From Pseudomonadota bacterium (GTDB taxonomy: Bacteria > Desulfobacterota > Desulfobacteria > Desulfobacterales > JAHIVH01), in assembly GCA_018816735.1 (NCBI GenBank), contig JAHIVH010000015.1:1-38516 (forward strand): a DNA stretch of 38,516 nucleotides, given 5' to 3'. The position numbers were made by a program, and so were the translations under genes. The notes below the pieces were generated by a model. That model was not told the origin of the DNA and did not search any database. It was given only the letters and a program-made list of their open reading frames with translations. Shown in pieces: positions 24,596 to 32,563 of this stretch; the stretch's first letter is position 1, and each line of letters begins with the position of its first letter.

Positions 24596-25333
24596 ATGTT
24601 ACACGGCATGACAGCCATTTATACACGAGAAATATTGTTGTTAAGGAGAAGACTGCCCAAGCAGATCCCCTCCTGGTCGGTATCGCCCCTTCTCTATCTT
24701 ATCGCCTTCGGCTATGCCATGGGACGGGAAGTGATGGTGGACGGGCAGCCTTATATGACATTTCTGATCCCCGGCCTGGTGGCCATGAGCAGCATGACCC
24801 AGGCATTTGCCATTGCATCGGAAATCAATGTAGCCCGGTTTTACTGGCATATCTTTGAAGAATTTCAGGCCGCCCCCATCAGCAACCTTTCTTATGTCCT
24901 GGGAGAAGTCATGGCTGGTGTGACGCGCGCCATTCTTTCCGTGTTGGTGATTCTGCTGCTTGGCGCCCTGTTCGGTGTTACGCTTTCATTAAATCCATAT
25001 TTCTGGCTGGCCGTGATATTGAACGCCTTTGTGTTCGCCTCATTGGCAGTGGCGCTGGCAATGCTGGTGAAATCCCATGCCGACCAGAGTATGCTGACCA
25101 GTTTTATCATCACGCCCATGGCGTTTTTGGGGGGAACATTTTTTCCCATCGCAAAACTGCCGATCTGGGCTCAAAAAATTCTCTACTTTCTGCCCCTTAC
25201 CCATGCGGCAACGGCAATACGGTCTGCAGCCCTTAACCTGCGGGTGGAATGGATGTCTTACGGAATACTGCTGATCATCGGCATGGTGTTTTTTTATATT
25301 GCCGTTTTTTGCGTGGAAAAAGCAAAGGACTGA
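24596..25333 (+). CDS. ABC-2 type permease, DrrB-like
   Basis: This is an inner-membrane protein of about 245 residues with six hydrophobic segments and the ABC-2 pattern (YMTFLIPGLVAMSSMTQAFA, FLGGTFFPIAKLPIWAQKIL, FLPLTHAATAIRSAAL). It forms a transporter with the His-tailed ATPase. The frame is open upstream to 24512 inside the ATPase gene, but AAAGGAG at 24580-24586 and the usual N-terminus support ATG 24596. Substrate unknown. Confidence 0.87.
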   Translation: MLHGMTAIYTREILLLRRRLPKQIPSWSVSPLLYLIAFGYAMGREVMVDGQPYMTFLIPGLVAMSSMTQAFAIASEINVARFYWHIFEEFQAAPISNLSYVLGEVMAGVTRAILSVLVILLLGALFGVTLSLNPYFWLAVILNAFVFASLAVALAMLVKSHADQSMLTSFIITPMAFLGGTFFPIAKLPIWAQKILYFLPLTHAATAIRSAALNLRVEWMSYGILLIIGMVFFYIAVFCVEKAKD

Positions 25334-25350
25334 AGAAATAAGGAAAACAA

Positions 25351-25872
25351 ATGAAAAAAGGACTTCTCATCGTCAACACGGGAAACGGAAAAGGAAAAAC
25401 AACATCAGCGCTCGGTCAGGCATTCAGGGCCATGGGACACCAACTCAATGTATGTATGATCCAGTTCATCAAAGGGTCATGGAAGTACGGTGAACTGAAT
25501 TCAAAGGATCGTTTCAACGGCCTGCTGGATTTCCATGTCATGGGAAAAGGGTTTACCTTTAAATCCAACAACCTCGAAGAAGATATAAACATCGCCAGAA
25601 AGGGTTGGGAAATTGCGAAAGCCGCCCTGAAGTCGGAGAAGTACTTCATGGTCATTCTGGATGAATTCACCTATCTGTTGAACTATGAATTTATCGGCAT
25701 GGATGAAGTGACCGCATGTATCCAACAAAGACGTGAGGATCTTCATGTGATCATTACCGGCCGGGATGCTCCCCAGTCCATTATTGAAACAGCGGATCTG
25801 GTTACTATTATGGAAGAATTCAAGCATCCGTTAAAAGCGGGTGTGAAAGCACAAAGAGGAATTGAATTTTAA
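25351..25872 (+). CDS. cobO: cob(I)alamin/corrinoid adenosyltransferase (CobO/BtuR type)
   Basis: This 173-residue cytoplasmic enzyme transfers the 5'-deoxyadenosyl group of ATP to cobalt(I) of a corrinoid. P-loop GNGKGKTT is at 11-18, and family motifs IQFIKGSWKYGE, VILDEFTYLLNY and VIITGRDAPQ follow in order. Length matches CobO/BtuR. Placed after the import genes, it would adenosylate both imported and newly made corrinoids. AAGGA precedes the ATG. Confidence 0.95.
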   Translation: MKKGLLIVNTGNGKGKTTSALGQAFRAMGHQLNVCMIQFIKGSWKYGELNSKDRFNGLLDFHVMGKGFTFKSNNLEEDINIARKGWEIAKAALKSEKYFMVILDEFTYLLNYEFIGMDEVTACIQQRREDLHVIITGRDAPQSIIETADLVTIMEEFKHPLKAGVKAQRGIEF

Positions 25873-25924
25873 TAGTAGAATAAAAAAGTTAAAAACGGTG
25901 CTTACTATTCATATTACGATATGT

Positions 25925-27652
25925 ATGCGGACGGTAAAGCGATGGCTATCATATACGCTCCTGCTTGCTATGGTATGCTGTGACGGTTTCATCCCTATAA
26001 CAGCGGCGGGCTCGGAAAAGAACGAAAATATTGTGATCACCGCTGATGAGATCCGCGCTATGAACGCCCATAAAATGGCTGATGTGCTCAATCATGTCCC
26101 TGGCATAACCGCCGGGGACAGCTCCGTTGGTATTCATGGTTCCTACAAGGTCAAAGTGTTCGTGGACGGCCGCCCGATTAACGATCCGACATCCGGGTAC
26201 GGTGGTATCAACTGGGAACTGGTGGCGCCGGCCGATGTGGAACGTATCGAGATTCTTCGCGGCAAAGGCGGAATGCGGTATGGCCAGGATGCTTCAGGCG
26301 GCGTCATCCTCATTACCACCAAAAAGGTCAGGAAACTGACCGGAAATATCAAGGTTTATGGCGGTAACCACCAGACAGGATACGGATCTGCGGGAGTCCA
26401 GGTGACATCTGGTGGCTGGTCCATGGGAGCCAATGGCAGTTATGAAACCACCGACGGATATAAAATCAATAATGATAAGGAGCACTATCAGATGGGTGCA
26501 AAACTGGGGTATACGTTCGACGACCGAAAACGTGTATTCTTCTTAGCGGATTTTATTGAAGATGAAAGAGGCTCGAGCGGACTGCCGGACTATCCTACTC
26601 CTTTTTACCGAAAATCCGCACAAAACACCAATCTGGCCCTGAATGCCGATTTCAACAACATCACCAGTGCCACCTTTTACAACCAAGGTAGCAATCACAA
26701 CACCGATAGCAGCAGAGAACTGGACCAAAAGCTTCGTATCACCGAATGGGGTGAAGATGTTGCCGCGACAAGGGCCAACCATTGGGGAGAGTTGAATATA
26801 GGCTGCGGCTATCAGGCGGGTCTGGCCACGGGCACGACGTTTGACGATCAGAGTGAAAACACTGTATCCGCATTTGCTGCCCAGTCGTTCAAATGGCCGT
26901 CAAAACCGTTGACATTCAATTTTGGCCTGAGAGCCAATTTCAATTCGGCATTTGATGATGCCGTCAACCCGGAAATCAAGGTTGCGTACAACAAGGATCT
27001 GTGGCGTGTAACAGCAGTATTCAGCCGCTCGAATAATACCCCTTCTTTTCATCAGCGTTTTAGCCGGTCAAGTTCCACCCTGCCCAATCCGGACCTGACA
27101 ATGGAAACAGCCGATAATTATACGATTGCCTTTTTTCTAGAGCCTTACGACAGTCTGACCTTCAGCATGTCGGTGTTTCACAACCGTCTAAGTGATCGAA
27201 TCACGTATGTTACCGGAGACGATGGGATGGGGAGGTATCAGAATTTCGGTCTCGTCACCTATAGCGGCGCCGATCTTGCCGCCTCCTGGCAGATCCACGA
27301 AACCGTTAAACTAAAAAGCGGTTATACCTATCTCAAAGCGAAGGATGAAGACACGGGATTATGGCTGCCCGCAAAGGCTAAACACAGTGTAACCCTGGAT
27401 CTTTATTGGAAGCCGTGTCAACCCATTTCCATGGTGCTGGCCAATAAATATGTCTCCAAGGCGTATCTTAATAAGAACAATACCAAAACCGTGCCGGAGT
27501 ATTCCCTTACCGATTTTCGGGCGGAATATGTATTAAAGCGTTTCAGCCTGTTTGGCGAGATCGAAAATGTTTTTGATAAAACCTATTACTATTGCGATGG
27601 ACTGCTGGCACCGCCTATGACATGGATTATCGGTGTAAGCTGGCGAATATAA
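25925..27652 (+). CDS. TonB-dependent outer-membrane receptor, BtuB-like (receptor 3)
   Basis: This is a third receptor of about 575 residues, the shortest of the three and close to E. coli BtuB. The signal peptide is MRTVKRWLSYTLLLAMVCCD with cleavage near TAAG. The TonB box may be NIVITADE. The plug motifs are MADVLNHVPGI, VKVFVDGRPI, RIEILRGKGGMRYG and GGVILITTKK; the barrel ends in WIIGVSWRI. The start is uncertain: a TTG at 25862 overlaps the cobO end, while ATG 25925 begins a proper signal peptide but lacks a clear ribosome binding site. It is followed 14 bp later by the remnant of a second cobN. Confidence 0.9.
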   Translation: MRTVKRWLSYTLLLAMVCCDGFIPITAAGSEKNENIVITADEIRAMNAHKMADVLNHVPGITAGDSSVGIHGSYKVKVFVDGRPINDPTSGYGGINWELVAPADVERIEILRGKGGMRYGQDASGGVILITTKKVRKLTGNIKVYGGNHQTGYGSAGVQVTSGGWSMGANGSYETTDGYKINNDKEHYQMGAKLGYTFDDRKRVFFLADFIEDERGSSGLPDYPTPFYRKSAQNTNLALNADFNNITSATFYNQGSNHNTDSSRELDQKLRITEWGEDVAATRANHWGELNIGCGYQAGLATGTTFDDQSENTVSAFAAQSFKWPSKPLTFNFGLRANFNSAFDDAVNPEIKVAYNKDLWRVTAVFSRSNNTPSFHQRFSRSSSTLPNPDLTMETADNYTIAFFLEPYDSLTFSMSVFHNRLSDRITYVTGDDGMGRYQNFGLVTYSGADLAASWQIHETVKLKSGYTYLKAKDEDTGLWLPAKAKHSVTLDLYWKPCQPISMVLANKYVSKAYLNKNNTKTVPEYSLTDFRAEYVLKRFSLFGEIENVFDKTYYYCDGLLAPPMTWIIGVSWRI

Positions 27653-27666
27653 TGAGGAGATCCGAC

Positions 27667-28520
27667 ATGAGAATCATATTTATCCATGGTCATATGTTCA
27701 ATGCTTATTCCTGGTCTCAGGCTGCTGCCCACCTTAAGCAGCACAGCATTGACCTTACCCTTTTTTCTCAACGCCAATCCGCTGATGAAATAACGGCGTT
27801 TATAGAAAAAACCGATGTGGATATGGTTATCGGACGGCTGTTTCGAGACCTGCCGCAGTGCGACACAATTCTTGAATATACTCGAGATATTAAATGGCGG
27901 TTAGGGCTTGGACAGGAAATGCCGCTTGATTTCTCGACATTTTCCGTGGAACAGATCGCGGAATTCGACCGTTATTTGACCGTCATTTCAGTTGATAACT
28001 ATGCCAACAGTATCAAATATATCGCAGCATGTGCCGGTGCCGATATCTCTTTTGATCCGCCTCAACCGGTAAGAAGTGACGGTATTTATCATCCGGATGC
28101 ATCCGGCTTGTTTGAAAATGTTTCGGGATGCCGGTCAGATGCTTTCTGACAACCTTCTAATAAAATATATCCGGGAGGAAGGCCTGTTTCCGGAAAGTGT
28201 GGGTATCAGCCTGTGGAGTATCGATGCCTTTAAATCCGATGGAGAAGTGTTCTGCCAGATTCTTCACCTGATGAGCATGCGTCCGGTATGGAACAGTACA
28301 GATCGTGTGACGTCAATCGAAGCAATTCCACTTGAAGAACTTTCCCTTATCATGGATGAAGAGACCTTCAAACCACGGCCGCGCATCGATGTGGTCATTC
28401 AGACCACTGGCATTCTAAGGGACATGGTACCCCATTTTGCAGATCTTGTGGACGAAGCCGTTGTATTGGCGACACGTCTTGACGAACCCCATGAATTGAA
28501 TTTTATCCGAAAACATACAT
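27667..28520 (+). pseudogene. second cobN-like gene, internally deleted
   Basis: A good ribosome binding site (GAGGAGA) and ATG 27667 open a frame (MRIIFIHGHMFNAYSW) that matches the N-terminal region of CobN proteins, up to PVRSDGIYHPD. At about 28120 the sequence jumps to the C-terminal third of CobN in another frame (EEGLFPESVGISLWSIDAF, RIDVVIQTTGILRDMVPHFA, LNFIRKHTLD). The same two pieces in the intact cobN of this window lie about 700 codons apart, so some 2.1 kb has been lost along with the metal-site block HVGKHGSLEW. The C-terminal piece itself is cut off near 28515. It cannot make a working chelatase. Confidence 0.88.
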
Positions 28521-28903
28521 TGGATCAAAGGATTTACCGGCAAAATCAACACACTTATTCAGGAAACCGTTTCCGGTATGACGGCAATCAAACTGCTGAA
28601 TGCCGAATCCGCCATGACGGATAAACTGGCCCGGCACATCGCGCTGGTGAGTCAGGAGACGATTCTTTTTTCCGCCAGTCTCGAAGAAAATATCCTCCTC
28701 GGCCGTAAAGACATATCTCCTGAATCTGTATCATTGTGGCCCATCGTCTTTCAACCGCCAGGTATTCAGAGCGGATTCTCGTGGTTAGAAACGGCCGCAT
28801 CGAAGAGGACGGCAATCATGAGGCGCTGATCCGTTTCAAAGGAATTTATGCGAATATGACGGTTCTGGATAAAATGGCAGGGGAATGGGATCAACCGAAA
28901 TAG
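28520..28903 (+). pseudogene. ABC exporter remnant (MsbA-type), multiply deleted
   Basis: Directly joined to the cobN remnant is a fragment of a type I ABC exporter membrane domain (INTLIQETVSGMTAIKLLNA). It is fused at about 28635 to an ATPase piece (HIALVSQETILFSASLEENI) that normally lies after Walker A. At about 28735 the frame changes and the sequence resumes at the switch histidine (AHRLSTARYSERILVVRNG), ending with the stop at 28901-28903. Walker A, signature and Walker B are all missing. It is certainly inactive. Confidence 0.85.
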
Positions 28904-28941
28904 AAAAACTGGACGGAAGCACTTTTCAATTCAGGACAGAG

Positions 28942-29029
28942 TTGACCCTAATGTCTCCTAAAAAATGGGTCCAAAACCGCCTGAGCTGAAACGTTTTGAA
29001 CTCAATTTTTTAGGAAACGTTAGGGTTGA
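28942..29029. repeat. imperfect inverted repeat, 25-bp arms around a 38-bp centre
   Basis: The left arm (28942-28966, containing GACCCTAATGTCTCCTAAAA) pairs with the right arm (29005-29029, containing TTTTAGGAAACGTTAGGG) with four mismatches in 25. It lies exactly between the pseudogene block and cbiC and may be a MITE-like relic or the scar of an element that caused the deletions. I see no terminator T run after it. A strong ribosome binding site for cbiC (AAAGGAGGGAG) follows. Confidence 0.75.
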
Positions 29030-29064
29030 TTTTAATCTATTACTAATAAAGGAGGGAGTGACCC

Positions 29065-29721
29065 ATGATTGATATGGTGCCGGGAAATGAAGTGGAAAGA
29101 AAAAGCCTTGCCATTATCGACCAGGAAGCGGGCAGGCATGATTTTAACCGGGAAGAGTGGCCGGTTGTCCGGCGAATGATCCACACAACCGCAGATTTTT
29201 CCATCATACCGATAGTTAAATTTTACAATGAACCGATCAGGAAAGGTATTGAAGCCCTGAAAAGAGGGGCTCCCATCGTATCGGACAGCAACATGATAAA
29301 AAGCGGCATATCCGTGTCCCGCCTTGAAAAGATCAATGCCGGTTATAGCCGAGAAAGCATATCGTGCCGGGTGGCTGAGAAAGATGTATTTCAACAGGCA
29401 GACGAAAATCAATTGCCAAGGGCAATTTATAACATGCGGTCTTTAAAATCTTCCATTGACCGGGGCATTGTCTGTATCGGGAATTCCCCCATGGCCCTGT
29501 GGGAAGTGGTGAGGCTGATCAGGGAGGAAGAAATTCAACCCGGTTTGTTGATTGCCATGCCTGTGGGTTTCGTCAATGTTATTGAAACCAAGGAACTGGT
29601 GAAAGATCTTGCCGTTCCGTATATATTGATGGATGGTCGCCGTGGCGGATCCACACTGGTAGTTGCTGTGATCAATGCCATTGCTGTACTGGCGCTGAAA
29701 GAAATACAAGGAGAGGAGTAA
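29065..29721 (+). CDS. cbiC: cobalt-precorrin-8 methylmutase
   Basis: This 218-residue enzyme moves the C-11 methyl group to C-12, converting cobalt-precorrin-8 to cobyrinate. The catalytic histidine is H40 in IHTTADF, and family motifs GAPIVSDSNMIKSGI, VCIGNSPMALWEV and VIDGR-like ILMDGRRGGSTL are present. Length fits CbiC/CobH. It opens the corrin-ring operon, with a very strong ribosome binding site, and cbiX follows 4 bp after its stop. Confidence 0.96.
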   Translation: MIDMVPGNEVERKSLAIIDQEAGRHDFNREEWPVVRRMIHTTADFSIIPIVKFYNEPIRKGIEALKRGAPIVSDSNMIKSGISVSRLEKINAGYSRESISCRVAEKDVFQQADENQLPRAIYNMRSLKSSIDRGIVCIGNSPMALWEVVRLIREEEIQPGLLIAMPVGFVNVIETKELVKDLAVPYILMDGRRGGSTLVVAVINAIAVLALKEIQGEE

Positions 29722-29725
29722 ACCA

Positions 29726-30235
29726 ATGAAAGCAATTATTTTATTAGGCCATGGCAGCCGTGTTCCCGGCGCCGGCGATGATATGCAAAAAGCGGCTCTG
29801 TTGCTAAAAGAGAAATACCGGTTGGATATGGTGGATACATGCCACATGTCCCGCCTTGGGCCCCATTTCCCGGAGATACTGGCAAAATGCGTGTCCAATG
29901 GCGCCAAAGAGGTGTTTGTCATACCCTACTTTCTGAACATGGGGCTTCATATCCGGCTGGATATTCCGGAAATGATGCAGAAGGAAGCAGCAAAATATCC
30001 CGATGTAAAGCTCGTGTACGGCAAACATCTGGGGTTTGACGAAGCGTTTGCGGATATTCTTTATAAGCGAATCGACGAATCTGCTGATCTGCCGGATGTT
30101 AGGGATGTCGAGTTGCCGGAACGAGAGGCTTTCCCAGTTCCTGATGGGCAGGGGGAGTTTGTAGAGATGTCACCGGAAGATGCAAAAGCATTTGCGCATT
30201 CTCATAGTCATTCGCATCATCATCATGAGCACTAA
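29726..30235 (+). CDS. cbiX: sirohydrochlorin cobaltochelatase, short CbiX with His-rich tail
   Basis: This 169-residue class II chelatase inserts Co2+ into sirohydrochlorin, the cobalt step of the anaerobic pathway. Metal-site histidines are H9 (LLGHGSR) and H75 (MGLHIRLDIP). The core is the short CbiX form of about 125 residues. An added C-terminal stretch ends in eight histidines within 12 residues (HSHSHSHHHHEH), probably for cobalt storage or delivery. The last 11 bp overlap the cbiD start, so the His codons contain the next gene's ATG. AAGGAGAGGAG precedes the start. Confidence 0.94.
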   Translation: MKAIILLGHGSRVPGAGDDMQKAALLLKEKYRLDMVDTCHMSRLGPHFPEILAKCVSNGAKEVFVIPYFLNMGLHIRLDIPEMMQKEAAKYPDVKLVYGKHLGFDEAFADILYKRIDESADLPDVRDVELPEREAFPVPDGQGEFVEMSPEDAKAFAHSHSHSHHHHEH

Positions 30236-31337
30236 AGAGAAAAAAAAATTAAAAGAGGGAATCACTACCGGAACCTGTGCAGCGGCCGCGGCAGCTGCAG
30301 CGGTTGAGGCATTCTTTGGGAAAGTGCTGCCAAATATAACCGTGAACCTGCCCGATGATTCCGGAATCATATCTGTTGATATTCATTCAACTAAACCGGT
30401 CCATGCGTCCCGTAAAATTAAAACTGCTACAGCCACGGTGGTAAAGGATGCAGGGGATGACCCGGATATCACCAACGGCGCCCTTATCAGCGCCCGGGTG
30501 TCGATTGCAGAAAATGATATCACCCAGGTTACCATCAAAGGAGGAGCAGGCGTGGGCCGGGTGACACGTGCCGGACTGCCGGTTTCCATCGGCGAATCCG
30601 CCATCAATCCGGTACCCAGAATCATGATCGAACAGGAGGTCAAAAAGCGGCTGCCGAAGGGGAAAAAATTTTTAGTGGATGTGGTCATTTCCGTAAAGGA
30701 CGGTGAAAAGCTTGCACAAAAAACCCTGAACCCCAGGCTGGGGATTATCGGCGGTATATCCATTCTTGGAACCCACGGTATTGTGAAACCTTTTTCTGCC
30801 AAAAGCTACCAGGAGACCATCGATATCTGCCTTCGGTCGGCGCAGACAGATGATCAGAAAACCTGCGTCCTGTCCACGGGCCGGAGAAGTGAACGCCTGG
30901 CCCAGGCATATTATCCGGATCTTGATGAAAAATGTTTTGTTCAGATGGCCGATTTTTTCTCCCATGCGTTGAAGACTGCGAACGACCTGGGGTTTTCCCA
31001 TATTGTGCTTGCCGGATTTTTCGGAAAGCTGTGCAAATGGGCCATGAATATGAAATATACCCATGCCCGATCGGGTCAGACCGACTTTGGCTTTTTATCC
31101 ATGCTGGCGAGTGAAATAGGTTTGTCCGACACATTCTGCAGGTTTGTCAAAGAGGCCAACAACGCCCGGCATATCTTTGAATCCGGCCATCCGGATGTGC
31201 CGATCTTTATTGACACCATAGGACAGCGGGCGCTTATCAATGCCGAAAAAATCGTCAAGGATAAAGCCAGGGTGACCCTCTGTTTATGGGATTTTAACGA
31301 AAAATTTTATCAAGAATGGGAAACGGCAGATTCATGA
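30225..31337 (+). CDS. cbiD: cobalt-precorrin-5B C1-methyltransferase
   Basis: This enzyme of about 370 residues methylates C-1 of the corrin ring in the anaerobic pathway. The family N-terminal signature EGITTGTCAAAAAAAAVEAF is clear, with GGAGVGRVTRAGLPVSIGES and GIIGGISILGTHGIVKPFS further on. The frame is open to 30180, but ATG 30225 gives the standard N-terminus. It lies within the His codons of cbiX and has no Shine-Dalgarno, so translation is probably coupled to cbiX. Confidence 0.95.
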   Translation: MSTKEKKKLKEGITTGTCAAAAAAAAVEAFFGKVLPNITVNLPDDSGIISVDIHSTKPVHASRKIKTATATVVKDAGDDPDITNGALISARVSIAENDITQVTIKGGAGVGRVTRAGLPVSIGESAINPVPRIMIEQEVKKRLPKGKKFLVDVVISVKDGEKLAQKTLNPRLGIIGGISILGTHGIVKPFSAKSYQETIDICLRSAQTDDQKTCVLSTGRRSERLAQAYYPDLDEKCFVQMADFFSHALKTANDLGFSHIVLAGFFGKLCKWAMNMKYTHARSGQTDFGFLSMLASEIGLSDTFCRFVKEANNARHIFESGHPDVPIFIDTIGQRALINAEKIVKDKARVTLCLWDFNEKFYQEWETADS

Positions 31338-32563
31338 CACACCCTGGAAAAATAGAGGTCATTGGGATGGATGTCCTCAACGACGCTTTATCCGAAAAAA
31401 AGCAGGAAATGATCCGCAACGCCGATGTGGTGATCGGCGGCAGGACGCAACTTGATGCGGTGGCAACATTTACGGGCAAGACCATTTGCATCACCGGAGA
31501 TATCCAGTCCCTGATTGACCAGATACATCAATGTCTGGAAAAGAATCAGCATATTGTTGTGCTGGCCACCGGTGATCCCCTGCTTTTCGGTATCGGCAAC
31601 ACACTGATCGAACATTTCGGCAAAGAGGCCGTCACTGTTCATCCCGGCATATCATCGATGCAGGCAGCGCTTTCCAGATTGGGCTTAAGAACGGATAACG
31701 CCGTGATTCTGAGTCGGCATGGCACCCATAACGATGATTTGCGTCGCCTTTTATATCACCATACAGGGGTGATATTAACTTCCAATGGATATAGTCCGGT
31801 GGAAATCATTCAAGAAATCATAGGAACATATTCACAAGCCGAACAATGGCAGGGCCATGTGTGCCAGTGTCTGGGCACATCAAACGAAACCATCCAAAGC
31901 GGAGAACTGCGACAGCTCGCCGTCATGGAAACGTTTCAAACCCCCAATCTGCTGGTGGTGGAAAATCCCTCCCCGCTCTCCACGCTTCAAGGGTCTTCGG
32001 ACTTCGGTTGGCCCGATGACCAATACCAGCATGAGGCCGGGTTAATCACCCATCCGGAAGTCCGCGCCGTCACCCTTTCAAAACTCAGGCTGGGCGGTGC
32101 CGGAGTCCTCTGGGATGTGGGTGCGGGATCTGGTTCGGTGGGGATCGAAGCCGCCCAACTCAATCCATTTTTAAACGTTTTTTCCATTGAAAAGAATGAC
32201 CAACGCTATGAACATATCATTTTCAACCGGAAAAAACACAATGTAAACAATCTGTTTCCTGTCAGGGGAAATGCATCAGAGGTTTGTTTATCCTTGCCAA
32301 TACCGGACCGGGTGTTTTTAGGCGGTGGCGGCAAAGCGCTTTCCAATCTGCTGCCCCTTTGCTATGAGCGCCTTTCAGAAAACGGGGTTATGGTTGTAAA
32401 TACCGTAACCATTGAATCATTTGAAATCGTCCGTCATTTTTTTAAACAAATTCATAAAGAAATAGAAGTGATTTCGCTCCAGGTCTCGCGTCTTGCGCCT
32501 TTAGCGACATACTACGCTTTCAAACCCGATAATCCCATAACTTTATTTGGAATAAACAAATGA
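31334..32563 (+). CDS. cbiET: cobalt-precorrin-7 C5/C15 methyltransferase and decarboxylase, CbiE-CbiT fusion
   Basis: This two-domain enzyme has about 409 residues. Residues 1-200 are CbiE-like (VVIGGRTQLDAV, VVLATGDPLLFGIGNTLI, HPGISSMQAALSRLGL) and methylate C-5. Residues about 235-409 are CbiT-like with SAM motif DVGAGSGSVGIEAA at 261, and methylate C-15 with loss of the C-12 acetate carboxyl. The glycine-rich start of CbiE (usually GIGPG) reads VIGMDVLNDALS, a degenerate form. ATG 31334 overlaps the cbiD stop (ATGA); an earlier ATG at 31316 is less likely. Fusions of this kind are common (CobL). Confidence 0.94.
   Translation: MTHPGKIEVIGMDVLNDALSEKKQEMIRNADVVIGGRTQLDAVATFTGKTICITGDIQSLIDQIHQCLEKNQHIVVLATGDPLLFGIGNTLIEHFGKEAVTVHPGISSMQAALSRLGLRTDNAVILSRHGTHNDDLRRLLYHHTGVILTSNGYSPVEIIQEIIGTYSQAEQWQGHVCQCLGTSNETIQSGELRQLAVMETFQTPNLLVVENPSPLSTLQGSSDFGWPDDQYQHEAGLITHPEVRAVTLSKLRLGGAGVLWDVGAGSGSVGIEAAQLNPFLNVFSIEKNDQRYEHIIFNRKKHNVNNLFPVRGNASEVCLSLPIPDRVFLGGGGKALSNLLPLCYERLSENGVMVVNTVTIESFEIVRHFFKQIHKEIEVISLQVSRLAPLATYYAFKPDNPITLFGINK

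Noticed and set aside
28076..28624. A separate gene with its own ATG starting at 28076
   Set aside because: The first part of that frame is noise; only from about 28120 does it match the CobN C-terminal region, so it is the far side of a deletion in a pseudogene.
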